From JADYZU01 sp964443055 (lineage in GTDB: Bacteria; Pseudomonadota; Alphaproteobacteria; Rhodobacterales; Rhodobacteraceae), in contig CAYUBT010000140.1 in NCBI GenBank assembly GCA_964443055.1, positions 1-6,716 of the forward strand: a DNA stretch of 6,716 bases, written 5' to 3'. The position numbers and the translations under genes are program-made. The notes beneath the pieces are model-generated. The model was not told where the DNA came from, did not search any database, and saw only the letters and a program-made list of their open reading frames with translations. This document shows, piece by piece, positions 1 through 5,793 of this stretch (positions are counted from its first letter, which is position 1; each line of letters opens with the position of its first letter).

Positions 1-285
1 GCCGCCCTTGTAGGGGCCGAGCGCCGAGTTGAACTGCACCCGGAAGCCGCGGTTGATGTGGATATGGCCGGTGTCGTCATGCCAGGGCACACGAAAGATG
101 ATCTGCCGCTCCGGCTCGCAGATACGTTCGATCAGCGAGCGCTCGAGGTAATGGGGATGTTTGGCAATCACCCGGCCGAGGCTTTCCAGCACCTCGTGAA
201 CCGCCTGATGAAATTCAGCCTCGCCCGCGTTGCGGCGCATGACTTCGGTCAGAATAGGTTGCAGCTTGTCGTCAATCGACACCAC
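1..285 (-). CDS. gdhA: NADP-type glutamate dehydrogenase, N-terminal 95 residues (cut by window edge)
   Basis: The product makes L-glutamate from 2-oxoglutarate and ammonium with NADPH, a cytosolic nitrogen-assimilation step. Only 95 codons are visible; the family is usually about 450 residues. The translation begins MVSIDDKLQPIL. It carries the family's N-terminal helical region, then FRVPWHDDTGHIHINRGFRV (about residues 65-84) and ends in QFNSALGPYKGG (84-95), the hallmark of hexameric bacterial GdhA. Lys93 matches the substrate-binding lysine of the PYKGG motif. The start is a GTG at 285-283, because AGGAG (296-292) lies 6 nt upstream and an in-frame stop (TAA) lies further up. A second GTG at 282-280 is possible. 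The gene is divergent from glyA and its leader holds a hairpin (301-331). The catalytic and NADP-binding parts are outside the window, so intactness cannot be judged. The family call is very secure. Confidence 0.93.
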   Translation of the reverse strand, partial: MVSIDDKLQPILTEVMRRNAGEAEFHQAVHEVLESLGRVIAKHPHYLERSLIERICEPERQIIFRVPWHDDTGHIHINRGFRVQFNSALGPYKGG

Positions 286-300
286 ATGGGGCTCCTGTTC

Positions 301-331
301 GTCGAACTCGCCACAAATCGGGCGAGTCGAC
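301..331 (-). promoter_or_regulatory. Inverted repeat / hairpin in the gdhA 5' leader
   Basis: Read on the minus strand, GTCGACTCGCC is followed by an 8-nt loop (CGATTTGT) and then GGCGAGTTCGAC. This gives 11 paired bases with one bulged T. The structure ends 4 nt before the AGGAG ribosome binding site of gdhA. It could act as an mRNA hairpin influencing gdhA translation, or as a DNA dyad bound by a regulator of the gdhA/glyA intergenic region. The repeat is seen directly; either role is inference. Confidence 0.5.
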
Positions 332-362
332 GCCGATTAACGCTTTTCTACGGCAACCTGAA

Positions 363-379
363 CACAAAACGTCACAAAA
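363..379. repeat. Direct repeat CACAAAA x2 with 10-bp period
   Basis: CACAAAA occurs at 363-369 and again at 373-379, one helical turn apart, in the middle of the divergent gdhA-glyA region. Same-face spacing is typical of cooperative protein binding, but a 7-mer pair could be chance. I could not identify convincing -35/-10 boxes on either strand around it. Confidence 0.35.
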
Positions 380-392
380 GGCCCGAATTTGA

Positions 393-416
393 TGCCGGGG
401 CGCTCTGCCGGGGCGC
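393..416. repeat. Tandem 11-bp direct repeat TGCCGGGGCGC
   Basis: TGCCGGGGCGC is present at 393-403 and identically at 406-416, separated by TC, giving a 13-bp period. It lies about 90-110 bp upstream of the glyA start. It may be a regulator binding site or a small duplication. No function can be assigned from sequence alone. Confidence 0.45.
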
Positions 417-435
417 AAGACGCGTCCCTTGCGTC
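412..435 (+). promoter_or_regulatory. Hairpin in the glyA 5' leader region
   Basis: GGCGCAAG (412-419) can pair with CTTGCGTC (428-435) through eight pairs, one of them G-U, around an 8-nt loop (420-427). The loop plus closing base contains the palindrome GACGCGTC (419-426). It does not match any glycine, THF or SAM riboswitch core that I recognise. It may be a leader structure or an operator; the glyA transcription start is not known from this sequence. Confidence 0.3.
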
Positions 436-505
436 GCATCGCGACTTCCCGCCGCAGCGCACACAGGCTATCAGGGCGCAACCTCGCCTCTGAAAGGATG
501 ATGTG

Positions 506-1801
506 ATGACCGCCGCTGTCCGCGACCCCGGATTTTTCACCGAAGATCTCGCCTCGCGCGACCCAGACCTTTTCGCCTCGGTCACTGCCGAGCTTGGCCG
601 TCAGCGCGACGAGATCGAGCTGATCGCGAGCGAGAACATCGTCTCGCTGGCCGTATTGCAAGCTCAGGGATCGGTGCTGACCAACAAATATGCCGAAGGC
701 TATCCCGGCCGACGCTATTACGGCGGCTGCCAGTTCGTCGACCAGGTCGAGACGCTCGCCATCGAACGCGCCAAGGAACTGTTCGGCTGCGGCTTTGCCA
801 ATGTGCAGCCAAATTCCGGCAGCCAGATGAACCAGGCGGTGTTCCTCGCGCTCCTGCAGCCGGGCGACACCTTCATGGGGCTCGATCTCAATTCCGGGGG
901 CCACCTCACCCATGGCAGCCCGGTGAACATGTCGGGCAAGTGGTTCAATGTCGTCTCCTACGGTGTGCGGGCCCAGGACCAGCGGCTTGACATGGAGGAG
1001 ATGCGCAGGAAAGCACTCGAACATCGCCCCAAGCTCATCATCGCCGGGGGCACGGCCTATTCGCGCGAATGGGACTGGGCGGCCTTCCGCGCCGTGGCCG
1101 ACGAGATCGGCGCTTACCTCATGGTGGACATGGCCCATATCGCCGGGCTGGTGGCCGGAGGCGTCCATGCCTCGCCCATCCCGCATGCGCATGTCGTCAC
1201 CACGACCACACACAAGAGCCTGCGCGGGCCGCGGGGCGGCATGATCCTCACGAATGACGCGGAGATCGCCAAGAAGATCAACTCCGCCGTCTTCCCCGGC
1301 CTGCAGGGCGGCCCGCTCATGCATGTGATCGCCGCAAAGGCAGTGGCCCTCGGCGAGGCCCTGCGCCCCGAGTTCAAATCCTACGCCGCGCAGGTGAAGG
1401 CCAATGCCGCCGCGATGGCGGATGAGCTGATGAAGGGCGGGATCGACGTCGTCTCGGGCGGGACTGACAACCACCTCTGCCTCGCCGACCTGCGGCCCAA
1501 GGGCGTGACCGGCAAGGCGACCGAAACGGCGCTGGGGCGCGCGCATCTGACCTGCAACAAGAACGGCATCCCCTTCGATCCGGAGAAGCCTTTTGTCACC
1601 TCGGGCATCCGCCTCGGCGCACCCGCCGGCACGACGCGCGGCTTCGGCGAGGAGGAGTTCCGCCAGATCGCCCGCTGGATCGTCGAGGTCGTCGACGGAC
1701 TCGCAGCCCATGGCGATGACGGCAATGCCGATACCGAGGCGAAGGTGCGCGGCGAGGTCGCCGATCTTTGCGCACGGTTCCCGCTTTATCCGGGGCTGTG
1801 A
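506..1801 (+). CDS. glyA: Serine hydroxymethyltransferase (PLP-dependent)
   Basis: The enzyme interconverts serine plus tetrahydrofolate with glycine plus 5,10-methylene-tetrahydrofolate. It is the main source of one-carbon units and glycine, and acts in the cytosol as a PLP-bound dimer or tetramer. The 431-residue product is full length. Motifs in order, numbered from the ATG: the folate/PLP dimer region YAEGYPGRRYYGG (about 62-74), HLTHGSPVNMSGKWF (133-147), VDMAHIAGL (207-215, Asp208 contacting the PLP ring nitrogen), the PLP site TTTTHKSLRGPRGG (232-245, Schiff-base Lys237), and TSGIRLG (365-371, Arg369 binding the substrate carboxylate). The ATG at 506 is chosen because AAAGGA (493-498) sits 7 nt upstream; an in-frame GTG at 503 is less well spaced. 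No key residue is missing. The gene is probably monocistronic: a stem-loop follows it and the next gene has its own ribosome binding site. Confidence 0.98.
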   Translation: MTAAVRDPGFFTEDLASRDPDLFASVTAELGRQRDEIELIASENIVSLAVLQAQGSVLTNKYAEGYPGRRYYGGCQFVDQVETLAIERAKELFGCGFANVQPNSGSQMNQAVFLALLQPGDTFMGLDLNSGGHLTHGSPVNMSGKWFNVVSYGVRAQDQRLDMEEMRRKALEHRPKLIIAGGTAYSREWDWAAFRAVADEIGAYLMVDMAHIAGLVAGGVHASPIPHAHVVTTTTHKSLRGPRGGMILTNDAEIAKKINSAVFPGLQGGPLMHVIAAKAVALGEALRPEFKSYAAQVKANAAAMADELMKGGIDVVSGGTDNHLCLADLRPKGVTGKATETALGRAHLTCNKNGIPFDPEKPFVTSGIRLGAPAGTTRGFGEEEFRQIARWIVEVVDGLAAHGDDGNADTEAKVRGEVADLCARFPLYPGL

Positions 1802-1836
1802 TCCCCACGAGTCACAAAAAATTCACACGATCTTGC

Positions 1837-1863
1837 ATGGTGGTGCCACACCGGCACCACCAT
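1837..1863 (+). terminator. Probable glyA transcription terminator (stem-loop)
   Basis: ATGGTGGTGCC (1837-1847) and GGCACCACCAT (1853-1863) form a perfect 11-bp stem with a 5-nt loop (ACACC), 35 bp after the glyA stop. The following bases (TTCCTGTTGCATT) are only moderately T-rich, so intrinsic termination may be weak or Rho-assisted. It also lies about 60 bp before the next gene's start, so an operator role there cannot be excluded. Confidence 0.55.
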
Positions 1864-1925
1864 TCCTGTTGCATTCGTCTGTTATCCTGTCCCCGAAAGC
1901 TTCCCGCCGGAGCAGGACGACAGCA

Positions 1926-2579
1926 TTGCCCCATAACTGGACATATCCCGACCTCACGACCGCCGAACGGGTGGCGGACGGGCTCGTCCATCTGCTGGCC
2001 CTGACGCTGGCCATCGCCGGGGCAGCGGTGCTTTTCATCATCGCCTCCGGCCATGACGGCGAGAAGATCGTGGCCGCCAGCATCTATGGCGGTGCGCTGG
2101 TCTTCGGCTTCGCGGCGTCGGCGCTCTATCACCACACGCCCTGGGAACGGCTGCGGCCGGTCCTGCGGCGAATCGATCATGCGGCCATCTATCTCGTGAT
2201 TGCCGCAACCTGCACGCCGGTCGTCACCATGATCGGCGGGGCGTTCGCCTGGAGCGTGCTGGCCCTCATCTGGATACTGGCGCTTGCCGGAGCCGTGCGG
2301 AAGCTCGCCTTCTGGCGCAATCCGACCCGGGCGGATTCACTCCTCTACCTGTCGCTCGGCTGGCTTCCCTCGCTGCTGCTGTGGCCGATCATCCAGTTCC
2401 TCGCCCCGCTCGCGACGGTGCTGATCATCGCGGGCGGCCTGCTGATGTCGTCCGGCCTCGCCATCTTCAACCGGGACGGGATGCGGTTCGGGACGGCGAT
2501 CTGGCACGGCTTCGTACTGGCGGGCTCCGCCTGTTTCTTCGCCGCGATCAGCCTGGGCCTCGCGGCCCAGCCGGTATAG
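1926..2579 (+). CDS. Hemolysin III / PAQR-family integral membrane protein (YqfA-like)
   Basis: A 217-residue, very hydrophobic protein with about seven predicted membrane segments (roughly 20-40, 48-66, 84-103, 106-123, 138-157, 161-181, 191-212). The N-terminal pattern TTAERVADGLVH, SALYHH and RRIDHAAIYLVIAATCTPV identify the hemolysin III branch of the PAQR superfamily. PAQR motif SxxxH is present (Ser65-His69), as is the motif-B Asp84. The C-terminal region reads TAIWHGFVLAGSACFF (190-205): His194 is kept, but positions often His in relatives are Thr190 and Phe204. Despite the family name, most members are not shown to be toxins; links to membrane lipid homeostasis or a metal-dependent hydrolase activity are family-level ideas. 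The TTG start at 1926 is chosen because AGGA (1914-1917) lies 8 nt upstream and the N-terminus then fits the family. The open frame extends further upstream into glyA but without a fitting start. Confidence 0.88.
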   Translation: MPHNWTYPDLTTAERVADGLVHLLALTLAIAGAAVLFIIASGHDGEKIVAASIYGGALVFGFAASALYHHTPWERLRPVLRRIDHAAIYLVIAATCTPVVTMIGGAFAWSVLALIWILALAGAVRKLAFWRNPTRADSLLYLSLGWLPSLLLWPIIQFLAPLATVLIIAGGLLMSSGLAIFNRDGMRFGTAIWHGFVLAGSACFFAAISLGLAAQPV

Positions 2580-2602
2580 CCCTCCGAGACCCGCGCATCC
2601 GT

Positions 2603-3601
2603 TCAGCCCATGGCGTGACGCCATCCGGCCGAATAGGCACCGGTCACATGGTGTTCGAGCTGGCGCTCGATGTCGCCCAGAAGGCTCGATGCCCCGAAGC
2701 GGAACAGGTCGGGCCGCAGCCAGCGGTCACCCAGTTCGTCCTTCATCATCGCCAGATAGACGAGCGCGTCCCTGGCCCTGGAAATCCCGCCTGCGGGCTT
2801 GTAGCCCACGCGCATTCCCGTCGCGTCGTGATAGTCGCGAATCGCCCGGATCATGGTGAGCGAGACCGGCAACGTCGCGTTCACGCCCTCCTTGCCGGTC
2901 GAGGTCTTGATGAAATCGGCCCCCGCCATCATGCAGACGAGGCTCGCCCGGGCGACATTGCGCAAGGTGCCAAGCTCGCCGGTCGCGAGGATCGTCTTCA
3001 TATGCGCCGCGCCGCAGGCGGCGCGCATCTCGCGCACCTCGTCGTAAAGGGCCTGCCAGTCGCCGGTCAGGACATGGCGGCGTGAAATCACGATGTCGAT
3101 CTCCTCCGCCCCGACCCGCACGCTTTCGCCGATCTCGGCGATACGCAGCGGAAAGGGCGACAGGCCGGCGGGAAAGCCCGTGGACACCGCGGCCACCGGG
3201 ATGCCCGATCCCTGCAGGGCCTCGACGGCGACGGGGACCATTTCATGATAGACGCAGACCGCGCCAACCGTCAGCCCCTCCATCCCGAGCTGTTCGAGGA
3301 TGCGCGGGGCGACCGGCTGGCGTGCCTTGGCACAGAGCCTGCGCACACGACCCGGCGTGTCGTCACCCGACAGGGTGGTGAGGTCGATCATGCTGATCGC
3401 GCGACAGAGCCAGGCGGCCTGCCATTCCTTCTTGACCGACCGCCGCCCCGGCAGCGTCGCCGCGCGCCGCTCGATGGCCGAGGTATTGGCCTGCACGCGC
3501 GCGACCCAGTCCAGATCGAGCGCGGTGCCTTGGTTGCGGGTGTCGTGAAGCTGGGGAAGCTGTGTCCGCTTCACCCCTGCCGGGGCAATCTGGGTCTGCA
3601 T
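2603..3601 (-). CDS. deoC: Deoxyribose-phosphate aldolase (long form)
   Basis: DERA reversibly cleaves 2-deoxy-D-ribose 5-phosphate to glyceraldehyde 3-phosphate and acetaldehyde, the last step of deoxynucleoside breakdown. It is a cytosolic class I aldolase with a TIM-barrel fold. The 332-residue product has an extension of about 70 residues before the core, as in the longer DeoC subfamily (E. coli DeoC is about 260). Core motifs: SMIDLTTL (70-77), STGFPAGLSPFPLR (140-153), EEIDIVISR (166-174, Asp169), MKTILATGEL (201-210), ADFIKTSTGKEGVNAT (228-243, Schiff-base Lys232) and VGYKPAGGI (265-273, Lys268, the second catalytic lysine). All catalytic residues are present. GGAGGA lies 4 nt before the ATG and inside a predicted hairpin (3606-3625). 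It is the last gene of a three-gene cluster and converges on the hemolysin III gene with a 23-bp gap. No other deo gene is visible, so a non-nucleoside substrate is possible. Confidence 0.95.
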   Translation of the reverse strand: MQTQIAPAGVKRTQLPQLHDTRNQGTALDLDWVARVQANTSAIERRAATLPGRRSVKKEWQAAWLCRAISMIDLTTLSGDDTPGRVRRLCAKARQPVAPRILEQLGMEGLTVGAVCVYHEMVPVAVEALQGSGIPVAAVSTGFPAGLSPFPLRIAEIGESVRVGAEEIDIVISRRHVLTGDWQALYDEVREMRAACGAAHMKTILATGELGTLRNVARASLVCMMAGADFIKTSTGKEGVNATLPVSLTMIRAIRDYHDATGMRVGYKPAGGISRARDALVYLAMMKDELGDRWLRPDLFRFGASSLLGDIERQLEHHVTGAYSAGWRHAMG

Positions 3602-3605
3602 CTCG

Positions 3606-3625
3606 TCCTCCGGGTTGCCCGAGGA
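3606..3625 (-). promoter_or_regulatory. Hairpin sequestering the deoC ribosome binding site
   Basis: On the minus-strand transcript TCCTCGGG pairs with CCCGGAGGA (one bulged G) around a CAA loop: eight pairs, mostly G-C. The GGAGGA Shine-Dalgarno of deoC forms the 3' arm. When folded it should block initiation, so deoC expression could depend on ribosome movement from the upstream gene, an RNA-binding factor, or processing. Pairing is seen directly; regulation is inferred. Confidence 0.45.
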
Positions 3626-3654
3626 TTGTCATCCCGCCGCCCCCTTGGCAAGCG

Positions 3655-4488
3655 TCAGGTCTTGCCCATGGCCCTGATCGCCTCGACGCCCGACTGGCCC
3701 AGCGGCACCGCCGCGAAAGGGCCGCCCAGTCGGGCGAGCGCGGGATCATGCGGATCGACGGGCGGCGCGGCGGCCATGATCGCTTCGGCCCAATCCTCGG
3801 CATTGTCCTGCGGACGGTAGCCCAGATGCGGCGCACGGGCATTGTTGACGGGCGCGCGGGTATTGCCCGAAATTCCGTGAACCACGGTAAAGCCCACCAC
3901 CGGCGTCAGGATCGCGCGGCGCACGAGTTCCACCATGTCGCGATGCGAGAGCCAAGTGCCCAGCGCGCGCAGGTTCTCGGGCTCGGGCGTGCAGGAGAAG
4001 ATGCGCACATGCGCCGATTCCAGCCCCCGCTTCTCCCAGTAGAGCCGCCCGAGATCCTCGGTGAAACATTTGGCGAGCCCGTAGAACGTGTCGGGCCGGT
4101 GCGGTGCATCGGTATCGACGGCGGCAGTCGCTTCATGCATTCCCACGGCATGGACCGAGGATGCATAGACGATCCGCCGCGCACCGGCACGCCAGGCGCT
4201 TTCCCAGACATTGTAGGAGCCCATGAAATTGGGGCCCCAGAGTTCCTCGAACGGCTTCTCATCCACAATGGCGCCGAAATGGACGACCATCTCCACGCCG
4301 TCCATCAGCGGGGCGACCTCCTCCATCCGCGCGAGATCGGCCTGCACCCAGGCTTCGTTTTCCATCAGATCGGCGGGCGCTGCTTCGATGTCGGTCGAGA
4401 GCAGGGTCTCGCACATCCGCGACAGCGGCCCGCGCAACGAGGTTCCGAGCGAGCCCCGCGCGCCGGTAAGGACGATTTTCTTGAGCAT
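3655..4488 (-). CDS. NAD-dependent SDR of the uronate dehydrogenase type
   Basis: Uronate dehydrogenase (Udh) oxidises D-galacturonate or D-glucuronate to the aldarolactone with NAD+. This 277-residue extended SDR resembles Agrobacterium Udh, as I recall it, along its whole length. It has a nucleotide-binding loop TGARGSLG (8-15), HFGAIVDEKPFEE (70-82), YASSVHAVG (108-116), YGLAK (136-140, catalytic Tyr136 and Lys140 with Ser111), VRIFSCTPEPENLR (161-174), TWLSH (178-182) and HLGYRPQDNAEDW (221-233). It appears to align without gaps, yet two recalled Udh pocket positions differ: Ser75 is Val and Asn112 is Val. The substrate may therefore not be a hexuronate, so no gene symbol is given. The ATG at 4488 is chosen because GGAG lies 6 nt upstream; the open frame runs further up, but only into the preceding gene. 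The gap from that gene's stop is 11 nt, implying an operon. Confidence 0.85.
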   Translation of the reverse strand: MLKKIVLTGARGSLGTSLRGPLSRMCETLLSTDIEAAPADLMENEAWVQADLARMEEVAPLMDGVEMVVHFGAIVDEKPFEELWGPNFMGSYNVWESAWRAGARRIVYASSVHAVGMHEATAAVDTDAPHRPDTFYGLAKCFTEDLGRLYWEKRGLESAHVRIFSCTPEPENLRALGTWLSHRDMVELVRRAILTPVVGFTVVHGISGNTRAPVNNARAPHLGYRPQDNAEDWAEAIMAAAPPVDPHDPALARLGGPFAAVPLGQSGVEAIRAMGKT

Positions 4489-4499
4489 GACTGTCTCCG

Positions 4500-5687
4500 T
4501 CAGATGATGGCACCTTCGGTCAGAGGCCGACCCTCGGCAATGCGTGCAGGCCCCAAAGGCGATAGGTCGAGCGTCTGGTAGCGCCCGTGCAGGATCAGTT
4601 CCGCGAGGCCGCGTCCCACGGCGGGAGCCTGTTGCAGCCCATGGCCGGAGAAACCGTTGCACCAGAGAAAATTCGCAAGTTCCGCGTCCGCACCAATGAC
4701 CGCATTCTGATCAAAAATATTGAAATCGTAGTGCCCAACCCAGTTATTTTTCACTTTAGCGACCTCGAACGCCGGAATGCGGGCGGCGAGGATCGGCCAG
4801 ACCCTTTCTTCCCAGAGGGCATGATCCATCGTGAAATCGTCCGGGTCGACGGGCGTATCATCGTCCGGCGCAGCCCCTGCGAGAAACCACTGGCCATCGG
4901 ATCGCACATGCACACCTGACGGGTCGATGGTCAGCGGCACGGGTTGGCCAAATTCACGCGCAGGCGGGCTGTCGAAGACCCAGGTGAAGCGGCGACGCGG
5001 CTCGACGGGCAGGGTCAGTCCCGCCATCGCCGCCACCTGCGCCCCGCGCGTGCCGGCGGCGTTGACGAAGACGCCGGGCGAGATCCGCCCCCCGCCCTTC
5101 AGCGTGATGCTCTCGATCCGCGCGCCCTTGCGGTGAAGCGCCACCACCTCATCGGCGCGATACTCCACCCCGCGCGCCTGCGCCTTGCGCCGGAACCAGT
5201 CGAAGATCGTAGCCCCGTCGAAATAGCCCTCGTCCACCGTATTGATCGAGCCGCAGAGGATGTCGTCCAGCGCATAGAACGGATAGCGCGCCGCGATCTC
5301 GTCGCGCGACAGAAGCCGGGTCGCCGCCCCTTCGCGGTTCTGCAGGTCGACCTGCCCTTCAAGACGGGCGGCGAGCTGCTGCGTATCGGCAAGATAGAGA
5401 TAGCCGAAACTCTGCAGCATGATCCCCGGGGCCGCGTCATCCTCCATGAAGTCTTGAAAATCATGAATGAATTCGGCGGCAAAACGCGAGATGGCGATAT
5501 TGACCGGCTGGCCGAACTGCTGACGGATCGAGGAGTTCGACAGGCTCGACGCCGCGCGCGCATAGGTCGGATCCCGTTCGACGACGATGATCCGTCCCGT
5601 GAACCCCGGATCGCGCGAGAGCCAGAAGGCCAGCGACGATCCCATGATCCCGCCCCCGGCAATGAGGATGTCGCAGGTCTCGCTCAT
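4500..5687 (-). CDS. FAD-dependent oxidoreductase, DAO family, FOXRED1-like
   Basis: DAO-fold flavoenzymes oxidise C-N or C-OH bonds of amino or hydroxy acids; this one's substrate is unknown. Numbering is from the ATG at 5687 (395 residues). The Rossmann motif GGGIMGSSLAFWLS is at 11-24 and VVERDP, with the ribose-binding acid Glu37, at 35-40. SNSSIRQQFGQP (50-61) covers the usual flavin-attachment/FAD region. DEGYFD (152-157), YDFNIFDQNAVIGA (320-333), GFSGHGLQQAP (345-355) and YQTLDLSP (370-377) are shared with human FOXRED1 as I remember it, right up to the final residues. No signal peptide is evident, so it is probably cytosolic. The start is uncertain: ATG at 5699 gives 399 residues but lacks a ribosome binding site. 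ATG at 5687 overlaps (ATGA) a short leader ORF that has a purine-rich GAGAGGGG, and gives the N-terminus MSETCDILIAGGG normal for the family. It is first in the cluster with the Udh-like and deoC genes. Confidence 0.87.
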   Translation of the reverse strand: MSETCDILIAGGGIMGSSLAFWLSRDPGFTGRIIVVERDPTYARAASSLSNSSIRQQFGQPVNIAISRFAAEFIHDFQDFMEDDAAPGIMLQSFGYLYLADTQQLAARLEGQVDLQNREGAATRLLSRDEIAARYPFYALDDILCGSINTVDEGYFDGATIFDWFRRKAQARGVEYRADEVVALHRKGARIESITLKGGGRISPGVFVNAAGTRGAQVAAMAGLTLPVEPRRRFTWVFDSPPAREFGQPVPLTIDPSGVHVRSDGQWFLAGAAPDDDTPVDPDDFTMDHALWEERVWPILAARIPAFEVAKVKNNWVGHYDFNIFDQNAVIGADAELANFLWCNGFSGHGLQQAPAVGRGLAELILHGRYQTLDLSPLGPARIAEGRPLTEGAII

Positions 5688-5713
5688 TCTTTCGGCCATC
5701 CGCGCAAGGTCAT
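5684..5713 (-). CDS. Possible 9-residue leader ORF coupled to the FAD oxidoreductase
   Basis: The frame reads MTLRGWPKE and stops at TGA (5686-5684), which overlaps the downstream ATG (5687-5685) as ATGA. GAGAGGGG (5722-5715) precedes it with short spacing. This is the arrangement used for translational coupling, and it would explain how an ATG without its own ribosome binding site is used. The peptide is too short for coding statistics, and the ATG may be chance. Confidence 0.3.
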   Translation of the reverse strand: MTLRGWPKE

Positions 5714-5738
5714 GCCCCTCTCGTCACCCGGCGCAGGC

Positions 5739-5778
5739 TAACGCGGCCATGGCGTGAGGCAAGGGCGTTATGGCCGCG
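5739..5778. promoter_or_regulatory. Overlapping dyads upstream of the FAD/Udh-like/deoC cluster
   Basis: Two inverted repeats share this stretch: CGCGGCCAT (5742-5750) with ATGGCCGCG (5770-5778), spacing 19 nt, and TAACGC (5739-5744) with GCGTTA (5765-5770). They overlap at the arms and cannot both form as hairpins at once. The site is 50-90 bp upstream of the cluster's first gene, where a promoter and operator are expected. No strong sigma-70 boxes are visible. Confidence 0.4.
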
Positions 5779-5793
5779 GGTCGGGGAATATCT

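Noticed and set aside
286..505. A riboswitch (glycine, THF or SAM type) upstream of glyA.
   Set aside because: The leader has a simple hairpin and short repeats, but I cannot match any conserved riboswitch core.
272..1711. A 479-codon open frame on the minus strand opposite glyA.
   Set aside because: It is antisense to a fully conserved glyA, resembles no known family, and long antisense frames are expected in GC-rich codon-biased DNA.
1593..1925. An upstream extension of the hemolysin III frame starting inside glyA.
   Set aside because: It overlaps the conserved end of glyA in another frame and crosses the terminator-like stem. The TTG at 1926 has a good ribosome binding site and gives the family's usual N-terminus.
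2610..2624. ATGGCG-TGA-CGCCAT mini inverted repeat near the convergent gene ends, considered as a terminator.
   Set aside because: It is only 6 bp, lies inside the last deoC codons and has no T-run on either side.
3562..4581. A 339-codon plus-strand frame opposite the Udh-like gene, and a 265-codon plus-strand frame at 4944-5741 opposite the FAD oxidoreductase gene.
   Set aside because: Both are Arg/Gly/Pro-rich antisense shadows with no recognisable motif, while the minus-strand genes carry complete family signatures.
4489..4662. A 58-codon N-terminal extension of the Udh-like frame.
   Set aside because: It lies almost wholly over the end of the FAD oxidoreductase gene in another frame. 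The ATG at 4488 has GGAG at proper spacing and begins the Rossmann fold directly.
5714..5790. A sigma-70 promoter for the three-gene cluster (TTGCCT, 16 bp, TAGCCT on the minus strand).
   Set aside because: The match to consensus is weak (4/6 and 3/6) and such matches are common by chance, so it is not listed as a feature.
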